A DNA stretch of 64,000 nt from Fluviispira multicolorata (GCF_009208585.1 NZ_WFLN01000005.1:81372-145371); one strand, 5' to 3'; numbered from the stretch's first letter, positions 8,950 through 18,141 are shown. Numbers and translations: made by a program. Notes: a model not told the origin generated them from the letters alone.

Positions 8950-9915
8950 ATGTTAAAAAAATTTATTTCGATACTTGTATTGATTCTTTTTTTTAATTTT
9001 ACATTTGCTCATGGAAGTGAAATAAAAAATGTTATTATTTTTGGTGACAGTTTATCAGATAATGGAAACTATTTTTTAGCATCAAAATCATCTATAAATC
9101 CAATGCCATTGCCTCCTTATTATAAAGGGCGGGCAACAAATGGACTGGTTTGGGCGGAGTATTTTACAAAATCAATTCAGGCGAATTTAGTTGACAATGC
9201 GTACTTAGGGGCATTGACCTCTGGAAATAATCCTCGATATCCAAGCGCAGTTCCATTGATTTCTCAACTAGATACTTATTTAAATAAATTAAAAAGTGGA
9301 AAAATTGATTTATCTAAAACACTCTTTGTTGTTTGGGCTGGATCAAATAATATTTTCACTATGGATTTTAATGAGCCTCGTGCTACATTGAAGTCTTTAT
9401 GGAACTTATCTTTTGATGTTATAAATTCGGTAAAAATATTAAAAGAAAGTGGAGCGAAAAACATACTGGTTTCCAATTTACCCGACTTGGGAAAGATTGC
9501 TCTCAATACAGATATTGAAGAATATAAAAAAATGAGTTTCTTCTTAACAGCAGTTTCAAAAACAGAAAATTATGTGATTAAATCAGGTATTTTACGAATT
9601 AATGAGGCAAATAAAGATAAAGAATTTAAACTTATTTTTTTTGATGCAGAAGATATGTTAACTCAAATTAAGAAAAATCCTAAAAAATATAATATTAAAA
9701 ATATTGAAAATGCTTGTTACGTAGGTGTTCCAAGCTTTCCTGCAAAACCAAATGTTGCATGTAAAAATCCTCAGGATTATTTATTTTGGGATTTAGTTCA
9801 TCCATCTACAAAAATACATTGTTTTGCAGCGATTGAAATTCAGAAAAAGCTTGCTGAGAATAAACTTGTGAAAATGCCGACTGCAGATGAAATAAAAAAG
9901 TGTGAGAATATTTAA
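8950..9915 (+). CDS. Secreted GDSL/SGNH-family lipase or esterase
   Basis: A 321-residue protein with a signal peptide (about residues 1-22, LKKFISILVLILFFNFTFAHG). SGNH block I is IIFGDSLSDNGNYF, with the nucleophilic serine. Block III is VVWAGSNNIF, with Asn where many members have Asp. Block V is WDLVHPSTK, with the catalytic Asp and His. The layout is that of the outer-membrane/secreted GDSL lipases and thermolabile-hemolysin-like phospholipases. The enzyme probably acts outside the cytoplasm on acyl esters. It lies 7 bp after fadD and ends 1 bp from the convergent recombinase gene, with no terminator between them. Confidence 0.88.
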   Translation: MLKKFISILVLILFFNFTFAHGSEIKNVIIFGDSLSDNGNYFLASKSSINPMPLPPYYKGRATNGLVWAEYFTKSIQANLVDNAYLGALTSGNNPRYPSAVPLISQLDTYLNKLKSGKIDLSKTLFVVWAGSNNIFTMDFNEPRATLKSLWNLSFDVINSVKILKESGAKNILVSNLPDLGKIALNTDIEEYKKMSFFLTAVSKTENYVIKSGILRINEANKDKEFKLIFFDAEDMLTQIKKNPKKYNIKNIENACYVGVPSFPAKPNVACKNPQDYLFWDLVHPSTKIHCFAAIEIQKKLAENKLVKMPTADEIKKCENI

Positions 9916-9916
9916 T

Positions 9917-10993
9917 TCATTTTTTATTTTCCATAATATTTATTTTAGTAGCAGCAGCTTCTTGTAATTCATCGGCTTTTTTAATGTAAATAGCAGTGGT
10001 TGTTATGCTATTGTGGTTTAGGATTTTTTGTATACTTGCGATGGGAGTGCCTTTCTTATGGAGTAAAGTCGCAAGAGTTGCTCGGCAACTGTGGGGGCTT
10101 ACCTTTTTTTCAATTCCAACTTTTTGTGCAGTATCTACAATCATATTATAAATTGCAACTTGACTTAATTTGTTTACATTTTTTACGTCTTGCGTTCTAA
10201 TAAAAAGATACTCATTTTCTTTTGCCTCTGATCGCATTTCATTGACATAATTTTTAATTAATTTTGCGATTGTATCGTGAAGAAAAGGAGCATGATCTTT
10301 GTTACCTTTTGTTTTCAAATGGACACGGGAAAAATCTTCGTTAAATTCTAGATCACTTATTTTTATTTCACATAATTCATTAACGCGCATTCCAACAGAA
10401 AATAGAGTGCTAATTACAGCATATTTTAAATAAGCTGCCTTATATTTGCGGACACATTGGTTAGATTTTTCAGATAGTATTTTCCATTCATTTTTTAAAT
10501 ATGCAACAATTTTTTTGCTTTCAGATTCTGTAAAAGCATTTGTTTTACTTTGTTCAATTAGCTTAGGTAAACGTATAAATTTCATGGCATTTTCTTTAAT
10601 TAAGTCTCTTTTAAAACAAAATTCTAGAAAAGAAGAAAGAGTCATTAATTTTCTTCGAATGCTCACCTGCGATAAATTTGTTTTAGTGCTTAGATATTCG
10701 TGCCAAGTTATTAATATTTTTTCGTTTACTTCAGATATACTTTCGCATTTATAATTTATATTAGAAGTAAAATTTAAAAAACTTTTAAGATCATTTAAAT
10801 AGTTTTTTTGCGTATGGATACTTTGAAAACTCATTATAAAGTGCAAAATTGTATCATTTAAATTTTGAGATAAAGGTTTTTGTGCCCAAAGGCTTAGAGC
10901 TTCTTTAGAATTAAAACTTAATTGTTGATTACGAGATTGTATTGTTGTTTCTGGTAAAGGTCTATGAGATATTTCATTATGATTTTTCGACAT
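9917..10993 (-). CDS. Tyrosine recombinase, XerC/XerD-like
   Basis: A 358-residue phage-integrase-family enzyme. The N-terminal SAM-like DNA-binding domain (about residues 45-150) includes SIHTQKNYLNDLKSFLNF. The catalytic residues are present: Arg in SVGMRVNELCEI, Lys in LKTKGNKDHAPFL, His and Arg in SPHSCRATLATLL, His in ILNHNSITTT, and the nucleophile Tyr in AIYIKK. The second His of the usual H-x-L-R-H box is Ala. It overlaps the end of the mevalonate kinase gene by 17 bp and is co-directional, so it appears to be the last gene of the mevalonate operon. It may be a Xer resolvase paralogue or a domesticated integrase. No att or dif-like site was recognised beside it. Confidence 0.9.
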   Translation of the reverse strand: MSKNHNEISHRPLPETTIQSRNQQLSFNSKEALSLWAQKPLSQNLNDTILHFIMSFQSIHTQKNYLNDLKSFLNFTSNINYKCESISEVNEKILITWHEYLSTKTNLSQVSIRRKLMTLSSFLEFCFKRDLIKENAMKFIRLPKLIEQSKTNAFTESESKKIVAYLKNEWKILSEKSNQCVRKYKAAYLKYAVISTLFSVGMRVNELCEIKISDLEFNEDFSRVHLKTKGNKDHAPFLHDTIAKLIKNYVNEMRSEAKENEYLFIRTQDVKNVNKLSQVAIYNMIVDTAQKVGIEKKVSPHSCRATLATLLHKKGTPIASIQKILNHNSITTTAIYIKKADELQEAAATKINIMENKK

Positions 10994-11978
10994 ATTGAGG
11001 CACTCTTGTTATAAAAAGAGAGTCTTTATCAAAGTGAGAATATAAAACATCTGGCTTACTTTCAAATAATCCCAAAACCATTCCTCCTCCACCAGCGCCG
11101 GTAAGTTTTGCAGCAAGAGCTCCTGTATCTTTAAATTTTTGTATAATTGTATCTATTTTTTCTGTTGAAACACCCATTTCGCATAAATAATTCTGAGCCG
11201 TGTTTAAGCAATTTGCCAATAATTTTAAATCTCCAGCTGTTAGCGCTAAAATAGACTTTTCAGCTAAAACACCAAGTTGAATTAAGGCGTTTTGCATTTG
11301 CTCTGGAATAGTATTAAGTTTTTCAGCAACTTTTTTTACCATATGTGCCGTTTCACCCCGCTCTTTTGAATCAACAAGAGCAAGCCAAAATTCTTTTTTA
11401 TTTTGAATATATTCAGGTAATTTACCTTTTGAAAACTCAATAATTCCATTGCTTGCTACAGTTGAAGCGTCAAGACCGCTCGCTTTACCAAAATGAAAAA
11501 GGCAGTCAATTTCGTTGGCAAATTGAATTTGTTGTTGAAAGTTTAATCCTGCTTTTGTTTCGTTATTTAAGTTAAATATTTGATTTGCAATTTTTAAGAG
11601 ACAAGTGCTGATTGCTGCACTGCCACCCATACCTCCACCAAGAGGAATATCAGATTCTATCAGAAATTTTTGGGGTATATAGTACTGCAAAGAAGAATCA
11701 ACTCCACATAAAGTAAGTGCTTTTTCGAATGCTTTAGTTAGAAGTTGAGTAACTCGCTGTTCTGGAATAAAAGAATTTCCTCTTATTTTTGTGAACCATG
11801 CGTTGTCCCATGAGCTGATATTTTGAGAATGATCTGGAGCAAAAAAAGTAAGTTTAAGTTTTACATCTGGCAATGCAATGGCAACAGCTTTGTGTCCATA
11901 CACAACAGAGTGTTCACCAATTAAAATTGCTTTTCCAGAAGCATATGCAGTCAAATTACTTTGAGTTAAAAAATTCAT
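10977..11978 (-). CDS. mvk: Mevalonate kinase
   Basis: A 333-residue GHMP kinase. It shows the N-terminal substrate motif IGEHSVVYGHKAVAIALP, the ATP loop DIPLGGGMGGSAAISTCLL (GGGMGGSAA in place of the common GLGSSAA), a conserved SGLDASTVASNG stretch with the catalytic Asp, and the C-terminal KLTGAGGGGMVLGL. It phosphorylates mevalonate to 5-phosphomevalonate. The I-G-E-H-S-V-V-Y-G motif is diagnostic of mevalonate kinase rather than galactokinase. It follows mvaD by 24 bp in the mevalonate operon. Confidence 0.93.
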   Translation of the reverse strand: MNFLTQSNLTAYASGKAILIGEHSVVYGHKAVAIALPDVKLKLTFFAPDHSQNISSWDNAWFTKIRGNSFIPEQRVTQLLTKAFEKALTLCGVDSSLQYYIPQKFLIESDIPLGGGMGGSAAISTCLLKIANQIFNLNNETKAGLNFQQQIQFANEIDCLFHFGKASGLDASTVASNGIIEFSKGKLPEYIQNKKEFWLALVDSKERGETAHMVKKVAEKLNTIPEQMQNALIQLGVLAEKSILALTAGDLKLLANCLNTAQNYLCEMGVSTEKIDTIIQKFKDTGALAAKLTGAGGGGMVLGLFESKPDVLYSHFDKDSLFITRVPQYVEKS

Positions 11979-12002
11979 ATGGATACCTAAACCTTAAAAA
12001 TT

Positions 12003-13205
12003 TCAATTAATACTATTTTTTAATATTTCAATAGAACTCAAATTATCGAAATTTTCTTTGCCTATAAGCAATCCACTTCTATAAGAATTCATAAAAACGT
12101 TTATTTTTTTATTAAATAACTCTTGCAATTTTACATGAAAATTTTGAATCATTTGTTTTGATTCTTGGGTGAAAATTAAATGAATATTTGGTCCTGCATC
12201 TAAAGTCCAAAATGCTTTTAATTCAGATTCGTCTCTTAATTTAATAAACAGTGCAATTGCTTTGCTTACATCATGATCAAGATAACAAGCTGCAGGAGTT
12301 CCTGTTTGCATAACTGCATGCATAGAAAGGGCATCTTCTTCGCTTAATTGTTGAAGAAGTTCAAAATCAAATTCTTTCAATGCTTTGCTTATTAATACCA
12401 TTCTTTTTGGAATACCTGCTACTCGAATTGCATTTAAAGCAGATGTGTTGGCAGATTTATGTCCCTCAGAACTTGAGATCACTTTCTCATTTGAATTTAA
12501 TACAAACACACAGTGTTCAAGCTGTTTCCATTTTGGATGGTGGGGCATGAGAGATGTCTTTGTGAAACTTTCATCATGAGCACTTTCTAACTCCCATTTG
12601 ACAAAGGAGTCACCTGCGCATTCGATAGCACTACGAGTTGCAGATCCGCTTCCTAAGCGAGCCCATTCTGTGAGCCAAGTGTGTAATTCTTCTTTTGTAA
12701 GATGATTTTTTAGTTGGAGAAGATCAGCTATTGCTCCTATAAGTGCTGCGTATCCTGATGCACTTGAAGCAATTCCACATGCAGTGGGGAAATTATTGTG
12801 ACTTTCAATTTTAAGAGAAATTTCGTCAGCAAAATTATAAAAAATGGATTGTATCAATATATCCATTTTTTCAGGTAATATTTTTTGATTTTTATCATTA
12901 TTTAAAAATAATCTATTTTTTATTGGTGGAATTTTATTGCAGGAATCAGGTAAAAAACGTCCCTGAGTCGTGATTTTAGTAAAGGAACGAAATCCTCCAA
13001 GAGTGTAACTTAAATTTGAATTTGTTGGTATTTGCGATCGATTTTGTGCTTTACCCCAGTATTTAAGGAGAGCAATATTGCTTGGTGCTGTTGCATAACC
13101 TTCATCACCATTTTGAATTTCAAATTTATTTTCACTTTTTAATTGACGTAATTTGTCTTGAATTAATTTAAGTGATGGAGGCAAATCTTTTATTATATGA
13201 TTCAT
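12003..13205 (-). CDS. mvaD: Diphosphomevalonate decarboxylase
   Basis: A 400-residue enzyme. The family motifs are SNIALLKYWGKAQNRSQIP (substrate loop), GIASSASGYAALIGAIADL (ATP loop) and LGSGSATRSAIE (catalytic region), with a late TLDAGPNIHLIF segment carrying the conserved Asp-Ala-Gly-Pro-Asn. It converts diphosphomevalonate to isopentenyl diphosphate with ATP-dependent decarboxylation. It is longer than the roughly 330 residues usual for bacterial MvaD, mainly because of about 40 extra residues at the N-terminus. Its start overlaps the phosphomevalonate kinase stop by 4 bp, indicating translational coupling. Confidence 0.94.
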   Translation of the reverse strand: MNHIIKDLPPSLKLIQDKLRQLKSENKFEIQNGDEGYATAPSNIALLKYWGKAQNRSQIPTNSNLSYTLGGFRSFTKITTQGRFLPDSCNKIPPIKNRLFLNNDKNQKILPEKMDILIQSIFYNFADEISLKIESHNNFPTACGIASSASGYAALIGAIADLLQLKNHLTKEELHTWLTEWARLGSGSATRSAIECAGDSFVKWELESAHDESFTKTSLMPHHPKWKQLEHCVFVLNSNEKVISSSEGHKSANTSALNAIRVAGIPKRMVLISKALKEFDFELLQQLSEEDALSMHAVMQTGTPAACYLDHDVSKAIALFIKLRDESELKAFWTLDAGPNIHLIFTQESKQMIQNFHVKLQELFNKKINVFMNSYRSGLLIGKENFDNLSSIEILKNSIN

Positions 13206-14212
13206 ATAGAATTCCCAAGATTATGAAATACAAAAGGGATTTCAAGTTTTTGTATTTTTAAATGCTTTAAAAATGTATTCTTATTATATAAAACCCAAAG
13301 GCAATCTCCATGGCCTGCTCCCATTGTTTTATAAGGGATATTGAGCTTATTTAATTGATTGATAATTTTATTTAAGTTGTCATTATTTTGTGGAATTAAA
13401 CCTTGTTCTTGAGCTATTTTTCTTGATAATTCCATCAATTTATACGTGTGCTCAATATTAGAGTTAATTATAAATTCATTAGCAAGAGACGTGTGTTTTA
13501 AGGCGAACTCTTCTTTTTTTGCTTGAGATTGAAAATCTTTAATGACCTTAGAGGTGTCAGAATACATTTGTGTGGCAAGAAAAAATCCATAATTTTCAAT
13601 TTTATCTTTTAAAATAAATCTGTCTATAATTGGAACAGAATTGTTTTCTTGATTCTGGAAAATCCAAAATTGAATATTATTTTGTAAAATATTTTCGTGA
13701 CTGGCGGCAAGTTGCACAGCAATATCATACCCACTGCCATTTCCTTGAATTTCTTTCAAGGAAGTTCTTATATAATTCCAGAATATTTCATTATTTAAAT
13801 ATGATATATCTTTAAAAAATAATTTCCAGAGTGATTTTGAAATTCCTGCTATCAAAGCCGAAGAACTGCCAAACCCTAGGGATGGGGAAAATGATTTTTC
13901 AATTTCTATCGAAAGATTTATTGATTTAAGATGATTTTTCCAAGGCTTTAATAAGTTCTTAAAAAAATTAATATCTGAGGTTTTCTCTGAATTTATGATT
14001 TCATCATTTTCAAACTCAATGAAATTATTTTTAAAAAATGAACTTATTATTTGAGTGGAAGCCTTTGATTGAGTAGACTGAGCCTGAATATGAATTAGAA
14101 AATAATGTTCAAAAAATGTGCAAGCGATGGCTTTGCCACCGTATAATACACCATATTCTCCTAAAAGCATGGCTTTGGCTGGGACATATAGACTCATCTT
14201 ATACATTTGCAA
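13202..14212 (-). CDS. mvaK2: Phosphomevalonate kinase (GHMP family)
   Basis: A 336-residue GHMP kinase with LLGEYGVLYGGKAIACTF at the N-terminus, the ATP loop SPSLGFGSSSALIAGISK, and the C-terminal GHMP motif KTMGAGHGDCLWVL. The GFGSSSA loop and the operon position between HMG-CoA reductase and mvaD make phosphomevalonate kinase the best call; the mevalonate kinase role is taken by the separate mvk gene. It phosphorylates 5-phosphomevalonate to the diphosphate. The sequence is diverged and Asn/Lys-rich, so identification rests partly on context. It ends with a 4-bp overlap with mvaD. Confidence 0.85.
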   Translation of the reverse strand: MQMYKMSLYVPAKAMLLGEYGVLYGGKAIACTFFEHYFLIHIQAQSTQSKASTQIISSFFKNNFIEFENDEIINSEKTSDINFFKNLLKPWKNHLKSINLSIEIEKSFSPSLGFGSSSALIAGISKSLWKLFFKDISYLNNEIFWNYIRTSLKEIQGNGSGYDIAVQLAASHENILQNNIQFWIFQNQENNSVPIIDRFILKDKIENYGFFLATQMYSDTSKVIKDFQSQAKKEEFALKHTSLANEFIINSNIEHTYKLMELSRKIAQEQGLIPQNNDNLNKIINQLNKLNIPYKTMGAGHGDCLWVLYNKNTFLKHLKIQKLEIPFVFHNLGNSI

Positions 14213-14220
14213 ATTTTTCT

Positions 14221-15531
14221 TTATTTATGGGTGTTATCTGTTTCAACTACAGATATGCTTGGAAAATGGTCATACTTTCTCATCATTTCTAAGTTCTTTT
14301 CATGAAGAGCCATATGCCCTTTTTGAATGCCTTCACATCCTAATGCGCGAATTGCAGATAAATTTTGTGCTAGGCCTACACTTGCAATAATGGCTGACAA
14401 TTTTGCTGATGAGGGTGATCCCATTAATTTCAAACAAGCAGTTGCGGAAGGATGCAGTTTAGTAACACCCCCTACAGTCCCAACAGCAATGGGAACAGCA
14501 ATTTCGCCTTGTAAACGATTACTTTCATTTATAAACCACTTTGTTAGAGGCTTATACACCCCTGTTAAAGAGGCAAAGGCATGGCACCCTGCTTCAACGG
14601 CGCGCCAGTCATTTCCGGTCGCAATTACAATTGGGTCTATTCCGTTCATAACCCCTTTGTTATGGGTGGTTGCCCGAAAAGGATCAAGATCGGCAAATTC
14701 CCATACAGAACAAATACGTCTTGCAGCTTCTTCACCAGAATAACCATCACGTTCTAACGCACTAAATTCAATCTCACATTTAACTTTTGTTATTCTGTGT
14801 GTTGTTAAATTTGTAAGTATTTTAGGACCCACTATGCAAGGAATTATTTCGGGTAATGCACGGCCGACTTCCTCAGCTATCGTATTGACAATATTGGCGC
14901 CCATTGCTTCACAGGTGTCAACGTTCACGTGAATGACAAAATACCCAGGTTTAGAAAGTGCTCTTAATTCAATACTTTTAACTCCGCCTCCTCTTGATAT
15001 GAGACGTGGATGGCATATTTGAGCAATTTCAAATATTTTTTCTTTAGCCGTGGCATTAAAAATATCAAAAATATTTTCTGAAGGCGAAGTATAAAATTGA
15101 ATTTGGCAGGTTGCAATTGTTTCTGTGGGTTCAGATATAAAGCCTCCACCCGTGCGAGCGAGTTTAGCACCATAACTTGCAGCAGCTACGACACTCGATT
15201 CCTCAACAGCCATCGGTATAAAAACTTCTTCACCATCAATTAAAAAATTTGTAGCAATGCCAAGAGGTAGAGTGTAGCCTCCAATACAATTTTCAATAAA
15301 TTTTTCAGCCTGTTCTATATTAAGGGCACCTGAATTATTTAAATTATGGGCTTCTTCATTAGAGAGTATATTGCGCGAAATCATTGCTTGCGCGCGTGCT
15401 TTTGAATTCATTTGAGCAAAATTTGGTATGCGGCTTGAAGATGGAGTCGCATGGTGAGCTATTGGCTTTGAAATAGCTTCTGCTTGTGTATTTGAAGTTC
15501 TTGTAATGACTTGTTGAGCGTCTTTTACCAT
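14221..15531 (-). CDS. mvaA: Hydroxymethylglutaryl-CoA reductase, class II-like
   Basis: A 436-residue HMG-CoA reductase without membrane segments. Catalytic parts are visible: Glu in PMAVEESSVVAAASYGAKL, Lys in THNKGVMNGIDPIVIATGND (also carrying the conserved Asp), and His in GIQKGHMALHEKN. The ENCIGGYTLPLGIATNFLID stretch is the HMG-CoA-binding ENxIG motif. It reduces HMG-CoA to mevalonate, the committed step. The short, soluble form points to the class II bacterial type. It lies 15 bp after idi and 8 bp before mvaK2. Confidence 0.95.
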   Translation of the reverse strand: MVKDAQQVITRTSNTQAEAISKPIAHHATPSSSRIPNFAQMNSKARAQAMISRNILSNEEAHNLNNSGALNIEQAEKFIENCIGGYTLPLGIATNFLIDGEEVFIPMAVEESSVVAAASYGAKLARTGGGFISEPTETIATCQIQFYTSPSENIFDIFNATAKEKIFEIAQICHPRLISRGGGVKSIELRALSKPGYFVIHVNVDTCEAMGANIVNTIAEEVGRALPEIIPCIVGPKILTNLTTHRITKVKCEIEFSALERDGYSGEEAARRICSVWEFADLDPFRATTHNKGVMNGIDPIVIATGNDWRAVEAGCHAFASLTGVYKPLTKWFINESNRLQGEIAVPIAVGTVGGVTKLHPSATACLKLMGSPSSAKLSAIIASVGLAQNLSAIRALGCEGIQKGHMALHEKNLEMMRKYDHFPSISVVETDNTHK

Positions 15532-15546
15532 TGTTGTTACCTTTTC

Positions 15547-16665
15547 TTATGGAACTTCTTGAACTATGCGAGAGCTTAATTGACTTAAATTCTGAGCTCC
15601 TGCACAAAACATAGTTATAGAAAGAGATTTTTTAAAAAAACTAAGTTCTCTTTCTACGGATTCCAATGGAGTTTCTCCTGCTTGAGGGGAAACGGCAGCC
15701 TTAAATAAAGGCAGTCCGACACCTACCATTGTGGCGCCCACCGCAACCGCTTTTGCAACTTGCAGCCCATTTCTTATACCCCCTGTTGCAATCAAGGGAA
15801 CATTGTATTGAAGATTGTTTTTGAGTCCAGAGCAACTTAGGAGAGAGTCATCGGTGGTGAGTCCCCAGTCTTTAAACAAATCGCCAAGCCTTTGTCCTTC
15901 TCGATCGGCTCTCAAACCTTCAATTGCACTCCAACTTGTGCCTCCTTTACCGCCAACATCTACAGCAGAGACCCCTACAGAAACAAGTTTTTTAAATGTT
16001 TCTGCTGAAATTCCGGATCCAACTTCTTTGACAATGAGAGGTACAGATAGATTTTTTGCGATATTCTCTATTTTTTTAAGCAGTTGAAAGAAATTTCGTT
16101 CTCCTTCGGGTTGAATACACTCTTGGAGAGCATTGAGATGAATTGCAAATGCTCCAAGTTCAAGATCATCAACCAATCTTTGAATATCATCAAGAGTAAT
16201 GCCATAATTTAGACTTACAGCACCTATATTACCGATGACAAAAAGCTTTGGTGCAATTTTACGAACATCAAAAAGTCTTTTAAATTTAGGATCTTTGATC
16301 ATCATTTTTTGTGAGCCAAGACCCATTGGAATATTATATTTTTCAGCTGCAAGAGCAATTGCTTCATTTATTTCTTGACCTTTTTCAATGCCACCCGTCA
16401 TTCCTGTGACTAGAACTGGCATTGAAAAAGTATTATTTAAAAAAGATTGTTCTAAGTTGATTTCATCAAAATCAATTTCGGGTAAAGCCTCGGGAATAAA
16501 GCGAAATTTAGCAAATGGAGTTCCATCGGACTCTATTTTTTCAGTTTGGCAAATTCGTATGTGATCGTTTTTGCGACTCACCATGAGCTCGGGGGTGTCT
16601 TCTATATAAGAAAGTAATTTTGAATGCTTATGGTTTTTTATATGCGGCAATGTAAAATGCTCCAT
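15547..16665 (-). CDS. fni: Isopentenyl-diphosphate isomerase, type 2 (FMN-dependent)
   Basis: A TIM-barrel flavoenzyme of about 372 residues. Family motifs are VSRKNDHIRIC near the N-terminus, VTGMTGGIEKGQEIN, LGSQKMMIKDP, KEVGSGIS, VGGKGGTSWSAIE and ATGGIRNGLQVAKAVAVGA. It interconverts IPP and DMAPP using reduced FMN. The ATG at 16665 has little ribosome-binding sequence. An alternative TTG at 16698 has AAAAGG five bases upstream and would add 11 residues including two cysteines; both starts are possible. This is the first gene of the mevalonate operon. Confidence 0.93.
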   Translation of the reverse strand: MEHFTLPHIKNHKHSKLLSYIEDTPELMVSRKNDHIRICQTEKIESDGTPFAKFRFIPEALPEIDFDEINLEQSFLNNTFSMPVLVTGMTGGIEKGQEINEAIALAAEKYNIPMGLGSQKMMIKDPKFKRLFDVRKIAPKLFVIGNIGAVSLNYGITLDDIQRLVDDLELGAFAIHLNALQECIQPEGERNFFQLLKKIENIAKNLSVPLIVKEVGSGISAETFKKLVSVGVSAVDVGGKGGTSWSAIEGLRADREGQRLGDLFKDWGLTTDDSLLSCSGLKNNLQYNVPLIATGGIRNGLQVAKAVAVGATMVGVGLPLFKAAVSPQAGETPLESVERELSFFKKSLSITMFCAGAQNLSQLSSRIVQEVP

Positions 16666-16809
16666 AATATAAGTAAGAAAGCCACAGCAGGTAAACAAAT
16701 TTACCTTTTAATGACTTAACATACAATTAGCTACAATCAAGAATAAACAATAGCAAAAAAGACTTTAAAATTTTGCTTTGAATGTCGATATAATTACGGA
16801 GTGTTAAAA

Positions 16810-16838
16810 TTGACTATTAAGTCGTTATATTTTATGAT
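16810..16838 (+). promoter_or_regulatory. Sigma-70-type promoter for the 16879/17497 gene pair
   Basis: TTGACT (16810-16815) and TATGAT (16833-16838) are separated by exactly 17 bp, five-of-six matches at each hexamer. The expected transcript start near 16845 leaves a leader of about 34 nt that contains GGAGG before the ATG at 16879. Confidence 0.75.
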
Positions 16839-16878
16839 TTAAAAAAATAGTCATAAAATTAGGTTCTTGGAGGCATAA

Positions 16879-17496
16879 ATGGCTCCGAAATCAGTTGAAA
16901 ATACAATTTGGATGAATGAAAGCAATGCAGTTCAGTTCTTTCATGAAAAAGTTGTAGAGGCTCAGGAAAGACAGCATCTTAGATTAACAGAAAACGTAGA
17001 GTTTTATATTGTTAATCTGTTGTGTGAGCACGTCAGAATAAGTGACTCTGAAGAAACAGAAAGCTGCCTTGTTTTAATTCTTAAGAAAGCCTTAGAAAGT
17101 TCGTTTGTAGAAAAAGTTGCACTTTATAAGAAGTTGGCTGATACCGCCCTTTATTTTTCAGGATTTTTTCAAGAATATTTTAATAGAAAAAGCTTTGATA
17201 TTAAATATTATGTCAATATGGGCGAGTCCGCTTATGGTGAACTTTCTCATTTGCTTAAAGGTAAAAATACTTATCAAGAAACAATGTCACAAATTTACCA
17301 AGAAATGAGCAGAAATTTCACAACTGCTGTCGATATATTACTTGATATTTCTGAGCAAACAACTCACCAAGACAGCATACGTACAACCTTAAGTATTTAT
17401 GATGCTTGGTTAAATACGGCAAGTGCTAAATTAGAAAAAGAACTCTTAGCGCGTGGTGTTCACCCCATAAAGGTCAATTCACGTAAGGTTCAATAA
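16879..17496 (+). CDS. Conserved-looking cytoplasmic protein of unknown function (first of a pair)
   Basis: The 205-residue product has no signal peptide or membrane segment and looks mostly helical. I do not recognise a family. It has a GGAGG ribosome binding site and a good promoter. Its stop codon directly abuts the ATG of the next gene (TAA-ATG), so the two are almost certainly co-translated. An aromatic-rich middle segment (ALYFSGFFQEYFNRKSF, around residue 95) resembles a helix-packing core. It is divergent from the mevalonate operon. A cytoplasmic complex with the next product is plausible but is inference from the gene arrangement. Confidence 0.75.
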   Translation: MAPKSVENTIWMNESNAVQFFHEKVVEAQERQHLRLTENVEFYIVNLLCEHVRISDSEETESCLVLILKKALESSFVEKVALYKKLADTALYFSGFFQEYFNRKSFDIKYYVNMGESAYGELSHLLKGKNTYQETMSQIYQEMSRNFTTAVDILLDISEQTTHQDSIRTTLSIYDAWLNTASAKLEKELLARGVHPIKVNSRKVQ

Positions 17497-18141
17497 ATGA
17501 CACAGACGAACATCAAGAAACAGATTGCAAATGGTTGTAATACTTCTCTAAATATCATCGCTCGCTATTATGGATTACAGAGTGAAGAAAGTATTGAAGA
17601 CTTTGTGTTATTTCCTTCTGAAGATGTAGATGAAAATAGCGGACAAATATTATTTGAAGAAAATATTGAGAACGAAGAGTTTTTTATTGGAATTCAATTT
17701 GGAAAAAAAATCTATCATGAATTTGAAAATAAAAATATCATTTCATTAAATACGCTTGCCGTTGTTGCAGAAGAAACAAGTCATTTTAAATTGATAACAG
17801 ATTCTGTTTTATTAAAATCAAGCTTAAGTAAACTTGAAATAGAAACATTGGGTGAAATCGATCGCTTCTTGTGCCTAATGCATTGGAATAATGAAAATAA
17901 AACTCATAGAATTGAAAAAAATTGGAAAAATCTTCATCAAATTTGTGATGAGGTTTTTCAAGGAAATCGCTTTAAAGAAAATAAAAATCCTCTTTATATT
18001 GATGCCGAAGCAATCGCTTTTAAACATTTACGTCAGGCATTTTCAAAAGATTGGGATTCTTCATACTTTAACTTTTCACTAATAGATATTCATGCCTGTA
18101 ACTATTTAACAAAACTTAGAAAAATGATTTTAAGAGCTTAG
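17497..18141 (+). CDS. Unknown cytoplasmic protein (second of a pair)
   Basis: A 214-residue acidic protein without export signals. The ATG follows the upstream stop codon with no gap, and AAGG in the end of the upstream gene provides the ribosome binding site. One visible segment, ALNTLAVVAEETSHF-like (LNTLAVVAEETSHFKLI, near residue 88), carries an E-E-x-S-H pattern, and HACNYLTKLRKMILRA closes the protein. The first resembles a possible metal-site E..H arrangement, but there is no family match I can name. The tight coupling with the preceding gene is the only functional clue. Confidence 0.72.
   Translation: MTQTNIKKQIANGCNTSLNIIARYYGLQSEESIEDFVLFPSEDVDENSGQILFEENIENEEFFIGIQFGKKIYHEFENKNIISLNTLAVVAEETSHFKLITDSVLLKSSLSKLEIETLGEIDRFLCLMHWNNENKTHRIEKNWKNLHQICDEVFQGNRFKENKNPLYIDAEAIAFKHLRQAFSKDWDSSYFNFSLIDIHACNYLTKLRKMILRA

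Noticed and set aside
9917..10993. Prophage or genomic island marked by the recombinase
   Set aside because: Neighbours are core metabolic genes, no phage or tRNA gene is adjacent, and the gene overlaps mvk in a co-directional way.
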